The notes under the pieces are model-generated. The model had not been told where the DNA came from, did not search any database, and saw nothing but the letters and a program-made list of their open reading frames with translations. DNA of 64,000 bases from an uncultured Pseudomonadales bacterium (GTDB taxonomy: Bacteria; Pseudomonadota; Gammaproteobacteria; Pseudomonadales; Cellvibrionaceae): the NCBI GenBank assembly GCA_947488935.1, contig CANLBN010000007.1:62001-126000 (forward strand), given 5' to 3'. Shown here piece after piece: positions 1 to 7,440 of this stretch (the first letter of the stretch is position 1; the number at the start of each line of letters is the position of its first letter). Position numbers and translations under genes: made by a program.

Positions 1-60
1 TTGCGTATCAATTGCTTCGATATGTAGTAGATTTGTGAGTTGTTTAAAGACAGCTGACAT
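1..60 (-). CDS. Partial unknown CDS, 5' end only
   Basis: An open frame of 20 codons begins with ATG at 60 and runs off the window start. It reads MSAVFKQLTNLLHIEAIDTQ. A weak Shine-Dalgarno-like AGG lies six bases upstream of the ATG. It follows mobA on the same strand after a gap of 75 bases, so it could be cotranscribed. Too little is visible to name a family. It may be a chance open frame, since 20 codons prove little. Confidence 0.4.
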   Translation of the reverse strand, partial: MSAVFKQLTNLLHIEAIDTQ

Positions 61-135
61 GGTGAGCCTAAGTAGCGTTGTTATGTTTTTAATTATAACA
101 GCTCTTGTTGTATCCGTAGTGTTAACGCTTACATT

Positions 136-870
136 TTATGTAGTGGTACTTCGAAGATAGTGCCCTAACCCTACCGAGCTTAAATGGCTAAGAGCTTGTT
201 GGTAATCGGCTAGAGTGTTGATATTAAAAAAAGGGTCTATTGGCTCACTATGACCCATACTTTCGGTATGTTTCGCTTTAAATTCTACCGTGTTGCTGTA
301 TTGCAAAGCCCAACGGTTGACAGCCCTAATATGCTCAACTTCTACGGCATTCTTTAGCGACTCATAGAGTGCTACTGACCAAAGTCCAAAGGTTGGGTGC
401 GTGCGTGTGTTGTGCATAGCTATTGCGGCTTTTTTTCCATTTAAATTTCTAGCAAGAGTTTGAAGTAAATGATCAGGAAAAAACGGGCTATCGCAGGATA
501 CTGTGACAACCCAAGGCTGGTGGTTGTTTTTGGCCCAAGATAGGGCTGTTAAGATCCCTGATAGGGGGCCCTGAAAATCGGCTAAGCTATCATCAATAAT
601 CGGTAGCTTGTATTGGTTTAAGTCTTTGTTCTTAATAAAAGGGCCGTTGATCAAAATGCAATCTGTTTGCAGTTTTAGGCGCTTAATAATAAAGGCTAGT
701 AATGTCTGTTCTGTTTTTGGATATATATCAGATGGGGATGCCTTTCTTGTCTCATCATCAAAGGAAAGCTGCCATTTAAGTTTGTGGTCGACTTTGAGGC
801 GATTGCTTTGTCCGCCTGCGAGTATAACGACGGGAATATTATTAGCTAGAGGGGAGGGGTAGTGCTCCAT
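136..870 (-). CDS. mobA: Molybdenum cofactor guanylyltransferase (MobA), divergent
   Basis: MobA transfers GMP from GTP to molybdopterin to form the guanine dinucleotide cofactor, in the cytoplasm. The 244-residue product has the nucleotidyltransferase start VVILAGGQSNR (LAGG at residues 17-20), a GPLSGI segment near 101, a VSCDSPFFP metal/nucleotide motif near 124-132, and the typical C-terminal PFFNINT. It is longer than the usual 190-200 residues because of an insertion of about 20 residues after residue 34. The glycines normally following the LAGG..R element (RMGG.DK) are replaced by RLKVDHK. Other cofactor genes (moaC, moaD, moaE) lie at 36-37 kb. A related NTP-transferase role is possible, but the C-terminus favours MobA. 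Confidence 0.8.
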   Translation of the reverse strand: MEHYPSPLANNIPVVILAGGQSNRLKVDHKLKWQLSFDDETRKASPSDIYPKTEQTLLAFIIKRLKLQTDCILINGPFIKNKDLNQYKLPIIDDSLADFQGPLSGILTALSWAKNNHQPWVVTVSCDSPFFPDHLLQTLARNLNGKKAAIAMHNTRTHPTFGLWSVALYESLKNAVEVEHIRAVNRWALQYSNTVEFKAKHTESMGHSEPIDPFFNINTLADYQQALSHLSSVGLGHYLRSTTT

Positions 871-963
871 AATTGTCTTCGAGATAGTTAATTATGGAGC
901 TGAGCTTATCATTAACAGGGGGGCATTAATAAGCATGTATTACTGTTATATAAAAGGCAGTGG

Positions 964-1431
964 TTACTCTAGTACGTCAGGCCAATTTTTATTGGCTCTG
1001 CTGATGTGCTTATTCTTATCCTTTATCCATCTTTTATAAACACCTTTGTTGTAATTGAGGTAAAGCTTGCCTTGATGCACGGTAAAGAATTCGGGCCTTA
1101 TAGATGCCGTTGTATTGCGTGAAACCGCATAAGCGCAATAGCCACCATATTGTGGTGCATATTTTTCAGGGTTAGCCGAAAATTTATCCAAGTTTTCTTG
1201 GGATGAAAAGCGCCATGTTGCCCCTTGATAAGTGGTTGTGTACTTTGTGGACCCTTTAACTGGCTTACCTTCTGTAAAGTAGGCAACAGTATCATAGCCG
1301 CCAATTGCTGATTTGGTCTTCCTGTCGGTATAAATAGGGTCTAGTGCAAAGCTTGCCACGTGAAAGCCAAGAAGAATAACTAAAAGGCCTAGTTGTTTTG
1401 CCGATAATGTTAAAATCTGCATTGAGAACAT
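964..1431 (-). CDS. Exported YHS-domain protein
   Basis: This 155-residue protein has a hydrophobic N-terminal segment (about residues 10-29, ending near SFA) that looks like a signal peptide. A YHS domain follows, with GGYDTVAYFTEG, the aromatic TWRFSS strand and PEKYAPQYGGYCAYAV. YHS domains are small, presumably metal-binding modules; the exported stand-alone form is common in proteobacteria and has no assigned reaction. The gene begins ten bases after the response-regulator gene upstream, so histidine kinase, regulator and YHS protein probably form one operon. An alternative start is the in-frame ATG at 1422. Confidence 0.75.
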   Translation of the reverse strand: MFSMQILTLSAKQLGLLVILLGFHVASFALDPIYTDRKTKSAIGGYDTVAYFTEGKPVKGSTKYTTTYQGATWRFSSQENLDKFSANPEKYAPQYGGYCAYAVSRNTTASIRPEFFTVHQGKLYLNYNKGVYKRWIKDKNKHISRANKNWPDVLE

Positions 1432-1441
1432 CCTATATGCA

Positions 1442-2431
1442 TTAAGTCTGTTTCTTTAAGAGTCCAAAAGATGTAAATAGTTCTTTTAATCCTGCAGTTA
1501 TTTTATTGGTTGGTTTTTGAACCTTAAAACGTACTTGTGAGTTGATATTATTTTTTATCGCAGAATGACGCTCAAACCCAGCTTTAATGATCTTTTGCAA
1601 CTGTAATAGTTCTAGCGGTTTACTCAAATACCTAAAGACTTGCCCAGAGTTAATTAGACTAACGGCGACCTCGGCATCGGTTTCATCGGCTAGGACGACG
1701 GTTATTAATTCGGGTCTCTTTTGTTTTAAGAGGCTAATAGTATGAATCACTTCGTCGGTATCTGAAAGCAGCTCTATGACTAATACCCCTATTGAGGGTC
1801 TTGCAACAATGGCATTAACTGCTTGGCGGATTGACTGAGTGCTATAAACGGCGATGGCTTCTTGTTTGCAAACCTGACGAATCTGGTTGCGTAAGGATTG
1901 GCTGCTGCCCATAATTAATGTGGCGTGGTCCGATATCGCTTTCTTCTGAGGTTGTGGAAGGGGAGCTTTGGCTTGGTCGCCAGCTCCCTCTATTGTCGCC
2001 GAATTTTGATTGGCTGGAGTTGGTGCTTGCTGCGGGGAAAATCCAATATCTATTTGTGATGCTTCAGCGGCTTCTTTAATAACAGCCTGAATACTCTCGT
2101 TACTCCAAGGCTTATTAATAAAGCGATAAATTTCACCTTCATTAATCGTTTGAATAATGGCTTGCTTATCCATAAACCCGGTTAATAATAGCCGCATAGT
2201 CTGTGGATATAGTTTATGAACTTGCGCTAATAATTCATTACCAAGCATATTAGGCATACGCTGATCGCTAACAATCACATTAATAGTGTTATTAGCGAGT
2301 ATCTCAAGTGCTTCTTTGCCTCCAAGGGCGGTAAAGACATTATACTCTCGTCTAAAGATGGAGCGTAAAGACGTGAGAATTCGCTGTTCGTCGTCGACAA
2401 ATAAAACATTATATTTTGTTGTATCACTCAT
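1442..2431 (-). CDS. Response regulator with receiver and pseudo-receiver domains
   Basis: This 329-residue protein has an N-terminal receiver domain (about residues 7-125) with acidic pair D13-D14, phospho-acceptor D56 in VSDQRMP and the conserved lysine in NKPW. A Pro/Gln-rich linker (about 130-165) leads to a second receiver-like domain (about 168-290). There the acidic pocket reads MGSS and the acceptor position appears to be Glu (VIELLSD), while SKP is retained. No DNA-binding, HD-GYP or GGDEF output domain is visible, so it probably signals through protein contacts. It follows the histidine kinase gene with a gap of 14 bases and is probably its partner. Confidence 0.8.
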   Translation of the reverse strand: MSDTTKYNVLFVDDEQRILTSLRSIFRREYNVFTALGGKEALEILANNTINVIVSDQRMPNMLGNELLAQVHKLYPQTMRLLLTGFMDKQAIIQTINEGEIYRFINKPWSNESIQAVIKEAAEASQIDIGFSPQQAPTPANQNSATIEGAGDQAKAPLPQPQKKAISDHATLIMGSSQSLRNQIRQVCKQEAIAVYSTQSIRQAVNAIVARPSIGVLVIELLSDTDEVIHTISLLKQKRPELITVVLADETDAEVAVSLINSGQVFRYLSKPLELLQLQKIIKAGFERHSAIKNNINSQVRFKVQKPTNKITAGLKELFTSFGLLKKQT

Positions 2432-2445
2432 TAGTTTGACTCAGT

Positions 2446-4203
2446 TTAAGTGCTCGCTGTATTCAAAGGTAGTTGTATTACGATAGAGGTACCTACATTA
2501 GGTGTTGATTTCACTTCAATTTTACCATTGTGCTCTTTAACGATCTTGTAAGAAATAGACATTCCAAGCCCAGTTCCTTCACCAATGGGTTTGGTTGTAA
2601 AAAATGGATCAAACATTTTTTGTGCGGTGTCTTCATCCATCCCTTCTCCTTGGTCAGTAAATGTTATCTCTAAAAATTCACCACCCTCTTGTGTTGTGAT
2701 AGATAAAACGCCCCCCTTTGTTTTCATAGCCTGACAGGCATTTGTTATTACATTCAAAAAGAGTTGATTCAGCTTAGAAGGTGTACAGCCAATATTAGGT
2801 ATATCACCATAGTGCTTTTCTATCTCAACACTGTTTTGTTTAATATGGTGCGAAGCAATTTTAATAGAGCTTTCGATGCAATCATGTATGTCTACTTTCT
2901 CTGTTGCCTGTCTATCAAGTCTAGAGAAGTTTTTGAGGCTTTGAACGAGCTGAGATATCTCATGAAGGCCGTGATTACTATCTTTTAGTAGTTCTTTGTT
3001 CTCATTGATAACACCGTCGTTTTCTATACGCTGATACACTCTAAGTACAGTTGTAAACAGTTGCGACAGTTTTGCCGCGTCTCTATCGGCTTTTCTTGCT
3101 TCTTTGTAAGCCATGCCAATGGCTACATTGAGTTCGTCAAGATCAGTCGTTATGTTAGTCTGAACGGTGTTAACGTTGCCATTAATATAGCCAAGTGGTG
3201 TGTTTATCTCATGGGCTATACCTGCCACCATTTCACCGAGTGAGGCCATTTTTTCTGATTGAATGAGCTGCTCTTGAGATTCTTTAAGCTCATTGTATGC
3301 CTCTCCAATTTTTTTGGTGCGATCCTTTACTTGCTGTTCAAGATTAGCATATTGTCTGCGTAGCAAATAGGCAAAGATAATCAAAATAGCTAATAGAACA
3401 CTACCATAAGTAATGAGTACAGTCCTAAACTTTTTAGAGGCATTGATTTGCTCATTATGAAAGTTTGCATAGGATTGCTCAAAGGCATCGAGCCTCTCTG
3501 TTGTTGATGTAGCTACGGCTTCTTCAAAGTGTTTTTGTACTAATTGTTTGGTTGAAATAATTGCTGACAAGGTATCGACATAATCTTGAATTAAAGGGGC
3601 TTCTTCATTTTCATTGTTGGCAATATTGCTGACTAAAGCTGTAAGGTTGTCGTCAAGTAAATCTTTTCTTTCGGGGCTTAAGGTTTCTAGAAAAAGGTAA
3701 AAATTGATTTTTGTTTCCAATAAGTCCTCTACTAAAGTATTAGGCTCGGCTTCTTCTGTTTTGGCGGCGCTAACTAATGATTGGATATCTCGGTACAAAC
3801 GGTTTAATTTTTTATCAAGCGCTCTAAGCTTTTTCTGCTGCTCGACAAACTGTTCGGTACTTATTTGTTTGGCGACTAAATTGTCTCCAAAGTCCTCTGC
3901 TTTTGCGTCGAGGTCAGGGCTGCGCTCAATTTCTTCAAAAAGTGCTTCAAAACGTAATTCATCGAACTCTGAACTAATGCTGTCATTAAGCTGGTCGAGA
4001 GTTGTGTAGGCGCTGACTTTTTCGTAGTTAAGCTTAAATAGTAGTAAGTTAATACTGCTGTCGAGTGTTTTTAAAAATCGTACAGATTTACTTGTCTCCA
4101 AATATACACTTTCATCAATAGTTGTACTTTGTTTTATAGAAAGGTAGCCGAGGTATACACCAGCAGCGATTAAAAATAAGACAGTAATTGTGTATTTCTT
4201 CAT
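2446..4203 (-). CDS. Membrane-bound sensor histidine kinase
   Basis: The 585-residue protein starts with a transmembrane segment (about 6-24). A largely helical periplasmic sensor region (about 25-260) follows, then a second transmembrane segment (TVLITYGSVLLAILIIFAYL, about 261-281), a coiled coil and a kinase core. The phospho-acceptor is H331 in IAHEINTP. The ATP-binding domain shows an N box (NVITNACQAM), a G1 box (DQGEGMDE), an F box (MFDPFFTTK) and a G2 box (GTGLGMSI). It autophosphorylates and passes phosphate to a response regulator, most likely the gene immediately downstream. The signal cannot be read from the sequence. Confidence 0.88.
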   Translation of the reverse strand: MKKYTITVLFLIAAGVYLGYLSIKQSTTIDESVYLETSKSVRFLKTLDSSINLLLFKLNYEKVSAYTTLDQLNDSISSEFDELRFEALFEEIERSPDLDAKAEDFGDNLVAKQISTEQFVEQQKKLRALDKKLNRLYRDIQSLVSAAKTEEAEPNTLVEDLLETKINFYLFLETLSPERKDLLDDNLTALVSNIANNENEEAPLIQDYVDTLSAIISTKQLVQKHFEEAVATSTTERLDAFEQSYANFHNEQINASKKFRTVLITYGSVLLAILIIFAYLLRRQYANLEQQVKDRTKKIGEAYNELKESQEQLIQSEKMASLGEMVAGIAHEINTPLGYINGNVNTVQTNITTDLDELNVAIGMAYKEARKADRDAAKLSQLFTTVLRVYQRIENDGVINENKELLKDSNHGLHEISQLVQSLKNFSRLDRQATEKVDIHDCIESSIKIASHHIKQNSVEIEKHYGDIPNIGCTPSKLNQLFLNVITNACQAMKTKGGVLSITTQEGGEFLEITFTDQGEGMDEDTAQKMFDPFFTTKPIGEGTGLGMSISYKIVKEHNGKIEVKSTPNVGTSIVIQLPLNTAST

Positions 4204-4314
4204 TGATCGTTAGCCGTTTTTATTAGGATTTCACTCAGACACTAGTATAATGACTTAGTTCGTGTAGGGCTATCTGCTCTTTTGTCATTTGCTATAAATA
4301 ACTATGGTCGCATT

Positions 4315-4959
4315 ATGAATTTACATGATTTTCGTCGTCAGTATCAATCAAAGGGGCTGGATCGGCAAGATTTAGATAATAACCCTTTTTTACAATTTGA
4401 ACGTTGGATGAGTGAGATTGTTGAATTAGATACCTCTGACCCTACGGCAATGATTTTGGCGACTGTTGAAGATAAGCAGCCGACCCAGCGTATTGTTTTG
4501 TTAAAACAGGTTGATGAATCAGGCTTTGTATTTTTTACTAACAGGCTTAGTAGTAAAGGTAAGCAGATGTCGAAGAATAAATTCGTCTCTTTGCATTTCC
4601 CTTGGCATTTCGTTAATCGACAGGTCATTATTCAAGGTAGTGTAGAGTTGCTCAGTAGAGATGAAGATATTGATTATTTTCAGTCTAGGCCAAAAGCCAG
4701 TCAATGGGCAGCGAGGGCTTCTAAGCAGAGCGAGCCATTGTCATCAAGACAAGAACTTATCGATTGTTATGAGAATGAAAAGCAGCTGTACCCCGACCAT
4801 GTACCGACACCTGATGATTGGGGAGGGTATCGAGTTGTGCCATCGATGATTGAGTTTTGGGAGGGCGGTGAGGATCGCCTACATAATCGCTTTGTCTATG
4901 AGCGACAGCCGGTGTCTTCTACAGGAATACAGTGGTCTATTTCGCGTTTATCCCCCTAG
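4315..4959 (+). CDS. pdxH: Pyridoxamine 5'-phosphate oxidase
   Basis: PdxH is an FMN enzyme that oxidises pyridoxine or pyridoxamine 5'-phosphate to pyridoxal 5'-phosphate. The product has the family pattern throughout: TQRIVLLKQVD and FVFFTNRLSSKG near the N-terminus, a SRPKASQWAARASKQSEPL stretch, and the C-terminal VVPSMIEFWEGGEDRLHNRF ending in SRLSP (usually RLxP). I place the start at the ATG at 4315, giving MNLHDFRRQY, the normal N-terminus. An in-frame TTG at 4282 would add 11 residues. The gene is divergent from the histidine kinase operon. Size (214 aa) is normal for the family. Confidence 0.93.
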   Translation: MNLHDFRRQYQSKGLDRQDLDNNPFLQFERWMSEIVELDTSDPTAMILATVEDKQPTQRIVLLKQVDESGFVFFTNRLSSKGKQMSKNKFVSLHFPWHFVNRQVIIQGSVELLSRDEDIDYFQSRPKASQWAARASKQSEPLSSRQELIDCYENEKQLYPDHVPTPDDWGGYRVVPSMIEFWEGGEDRLHNRFVYERQPVSSTGIQWSISRLSP

Positions 4960-5141
4960 TGATCAGTGTATTTCAGAAGGGTTTATAACGACATTTTTAT
5001 TATCATTAGCAAAAACTGGCGATTATTATTTTTAAATTATCTATTTTAGAGCATGCCTTTGTACGTATATTTATCCCTCCTTTCTGTGGTTTTTTATTTT
5101 ATGGTGGTTGGGCTTTTTGGGCTAATTCTGAGCATGGCCAC

Positions 5142-5441
5142 ATGCTTGCACTAAAAGCAGCTATCACCCAGGGAGGGTATAGTTTTACGGTAACGCTATC
5201 CTTGGCTCTGATTGTTGAATGGTTGTTTGTGCGTTGTAAATACTGGCCTTTCCACTTAACGCTTATTGGTATTATTGCCTGTAGTTTTTTATATTTAAGC
5301 TCATGGGGAATTAACTATATTGCCGGAACGCCTAATATATTACTCACTATTTTGCCCGGAGCTATGGTGAGTACCGTATATACCATTATCTATATTATTG
5401 GCTTGAATAAGTTAGATAAGTCTAAGAGTAGTCATAAATAA
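5142..5441 (+). CDS. Small conserved-type membrane protein, start uncertain
   Basis: From the ATG at 5142 the product has 99 residues with about three hydrophobic segments and a basic C-terminal tail. I do not recognise a named family. The same frame stays open upstream to 5010 and encodes another hydrophobic stretch, FIPPFCGFLFYGGWAFWAN, which reads smoothly into the annotated N-terminus (HGHMLALKAAITQGGYSF). That stretch has no ATG, GTG or TTG, so the true start may be non-canonical (an ATT or CTG at 5016-5045) or the 5' end may be damaged. No function is proposed. Confidence 0.6.
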   Translation: MLALKAAITQGGYSFTVTLSLALIVEWLFVRCKYWPFHLTLIGIIACSFLYLSSWGINYIAGTPNILLTILPGAMVSTVYTIIYIIGLNKLDKSKSSHK

Positions 5442-5585
5442 GGTATACATTCCTAAGGGTGAAGCGCCATAACTTCTTATTGATAGTTCTTGGGTTACAG
5501 GGTTCACTAAAGGGCTTTTAATATGAAATCGACTACTTTGAAATGCTTAGTAGTAAGTTGCTAGTTTAAGAACTACAATAGCGCT
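5442..5585 (+). promoter_or_regulatory. Upstream part of the ilvA leader region
   Basis: This part of the 316-base gap before ilvA should hold the transcription start of the leader RNA. A TTGAAA at about 5538 could be a -35 element, but the matching -10 is poor. I see no convincing promoter or open frame here. The rest of the gap is the leader peptide and terminator described separately. Confidence 0.3.
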
Positions 5586-5645
5586 ATGAATATATCAGTC
5601 AAACAGGCAATTATTATCGCGGCAATTGATATTGTCGCGGGCTGA
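5586..5645 (+). CDS. Ile/Val-rich leader peptide of the ilvA attenuator
   Basis: This 19-codon open frame reads MNISVKQAIIIAAIDIVAG and then a stop. Six of 19 codons are Ile, including three in a row (residues 9-11), and two are Val. That is the composition expected of a control peptide for branched-chain amino-acid attenuation. It lies 112 bases before ilvA (threonine deaminase, first committed step to isoleucine) and directly before a rho-independent terminator. Stalling at the Ile run would leave the last codons free for an alternative pairing (see the attenuator). The ribosome-binding site is weak. It plays the role of the ilvL peptide of enteric bacteria, but here it sits before a single ilvA gene. 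Confidence 0.78.
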   Translation: MNISVKQAIIIAAIDIVAG

Positions 5646-5709
5646 TTAATTACAAACGGATGTTATTAATCAACCCTCGTGCTGAAAAGTCCGGGGGTTT
5701 TTGTTTTTT
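5636..5709 (+). terminator. ilvA attenuator: terminator with competing antiterminator
   Basis: Terminator: AACCCTCG (5672-5679) pairs with CGGGGGTT (5692-5699), eight base pairs including one G-U, followed by a T-rich run to 5709. Antiterminator: 5643-5650 (TGATTAAT) pairs perfectly with 5665-5672 (ATTAATCA), and the helix can extend with one internal mismatch site so that 5636-5641 pairs with 5674-5679. That consumes the whole 5' arm of the terminator. The two structures are therefore mutually exclusive. A ribosome that finishes the leader peptide would cover 5636-5650 and allow termination; one stalled at the Ile codons would not. This follows from the sequence; the mechanism is inferred from classical attenuators. 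Confidence 0.8.
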
Positions 5710-5757
5710 AACCCTCCCTATTATTAGGTTTTACCAAAGGCTAAGTGCAGATATAAG

Positions 5758-7314
5758 ATGTTAAAAGCATTGATAAAAAAGATATCACCGTCCTCTAAAA
5801 AAGTTGACGATACATTTGATTACTACAGGGCCACCAAAAAAGCGGATATGACGCCATTGGTTGTTGTGACTGGTGTTACACGTGTTAAATCGCTTGAGTC
5901 AAAGTATAAGAATGATATTTGGCTTAAGCGAGAAGACCGACAGCCGGTTTATTCTTTTAAGCTAAGAGGAGCCTATAATAAGTTGAGGCAACTACCGGCT
6001 AACTCTAATGTAATTACCGCCTCTGCGGGTAACCATGCTCAAGGCTTGGCTTACAGTGCCAATCACTTAGGCCACAGGGCACGTATTGTTATGCCCAGCA
6101 CTACACCACAAATTAAAGTAGAAGCTGTGCGCAATTTTGGTGGTGAAGTCATTATCTATGGACAAAATTTCGATGCAGCTAATGCCTATGCGAAAGAGCT
6201 CGCCAGTAAAGAGGGTGCGGTTTTTGTGCCGCCCTTCGATGATCGAGATGTGATTGTGGGCCAAGGTACCGTTGCACGAGAGTTATTAGAGCAATTAGAA
6301 CACCTAGATGCTGTATTTATTCCTGTTGGTGGCGGTGGTTTATTTGCAGGTATGTCGGCCTATATCAAAGCTGTTAATCCAGATATTAAAGTCATTGCTG
6401 TAGAGGCAGAGGATAGTGCTTGTTTTGCCGCAGCGATGGACGCGGGTGAGCCAGTCGATTTAGATTATGTGGGTAGTTTTGCCGATGGTGTTGCGGTTAA
6501 GCGTATCGGCGTAGAGACGTTTCGGGTTGGCAGTGCGCATTGTGATGAGGTAATTACTGTCTCAAGCGATGAAATTTGTGCCGCTATGCAGGATATCTTT
6601 GTATCTATGCGAGCCATTTCAGAACCTTCGGGCGCTCTTTCATTGGCCGGGCTAAAAAAGTGGTGTGATCGAACGGGCGAGACAGGCAAACAGCTAGCTG
6701 CGGTACTCTCTGGTGCTAATCTTAATTTTAATACACTGCGTTATGTTGCCGAGCGAACAGCGCTTGGGCAAAAAAATGAAGCCTTACTTGCGGTGACGAT
6801 TCCTGAAGAGCGCGGTAGTTTTAAAAAGTTTTGCGAGGCAATACATAGCAGGCCTATCACAGAATTTAACTACCGTTACAGTACGGGTGCAGATCAGGCA
6901 CAAATATTTGTGGGTATTGGCTTGCGCAATGGCGAGGAGGAGTTACTTGAGGTTAAATCAGAATTAAGCGCTGCTAGTTATGAATTTGTGGACCTTTCCG
7001 ATGACGAGCTGGCAAAAGTACATTTGCGTTATATGGTGGGAGGGCGTGGTGGCTTATTAGCCAAGGAGCGATTATTTCGCTTTGATTTCCCCGAGTATCC
7101 TGGTGCGCTATTACGGTTTTTAGAAACCTTAGGTTCGCACTGGAATATCAGCTTATTTCATTATCGCAACCAAGGTGCAGCGATTGGTAATGTGCTTGCA
7201 GGTATTGATGTGCCAGAGTCCGATAATGATAGATTTAGCCAGCATTTAGAACAGCTAAATTATGACTATTTTGAAGAAACGGAAAATCCTTGTTATCAGC
7301 GTTTTCTGGGTTAA
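5758..7314 (+). CDS. ilvA: Biosynthetic threonine deaminase
   Basis: IlvA converts threonine to 2-oxobutanoate and ammonia, starting isoleucine synthesis. The 518-residue product has the PLP-lysine motif SFKLRGAYN (K68), the phosphate-binding glycine loop VGGGGLFAG, and ASAGNHAQG near residue 90. The C-terminal part (about residues 335-518) is the duplicated ACT-like regulatory region of the allosteric biosynthetic enzyme (for example FPEYPGALLRFLETL), absent from the short catabolic form. Length matches the E. coli enzyme. An Ile-rich leader peptide and an attenuator lie immediately upstream, so expression should respond to charged tRNA-Ile supply as well as to feedback inhibition. Confidence 0.95.
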   Translation: MLKALIKKISPSSKKVDDTFDYYRATKKADMTPLVVVTGVTRVKSLESKYKNDIWLKREDRQPVYSFKLRGAYNKLRQLPANSNVITASAGNHAQGLAYSANHLGHRARIVMPSTTPQIKVEAVRNFGGEVIIYGQNFDAANAYAKELASKEGAVFVPPFDDRDVIVGQGTVARELLEQLEHLDAVFIPVGGGGLFAGMSAYIKAVNPDIKVIAVEAEDSACFAAAMDAGEPVDLDYVGSFADGVAVKRIGVETFRVGSAHCDEVITVSSDEICAAMQDIFVSMRAISEPSGALSLAGLKKWCDRTGETGKQLAAVLSGANLNFNTLRYVAERTALGQKNEALLAVTIPEERGSFKKFCEAIHSRPITEFNYRYSTGADQAQIFVGIGLRNGEEELLEVKSELSAASYEFVDLSDDELAKVHLRYMVGGRGGLLAKERLFRFDFPEYPGALLRFLETLGSHWNISLFHYRNQGAAIGNVLAGIDVPESDNDRFSQHLEQLNYDYFEETENPCYQRFLG

Positions 7315-7440
7315 TGACCTATAATAATAAGGGGCGTGTTTTATCTACTATAAAGCATAGCCCTATCTGACAAAGTAGTATCTTTTTCACTAGCTTACTG
7401 TATACATAGTAAGCTGTAGCCACTCAAATTAGAGCGTCTT

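Noticed and set aside
5053..5154. Short frame MPLYVYLSLLSVVFYFMVVG before the small membrane protein
   Set aside because: It overlaps the upstream extension of the membrane protein in another frame and has no ribosome-binding site; its hydrophobicity comes from the same T-rich DNA.
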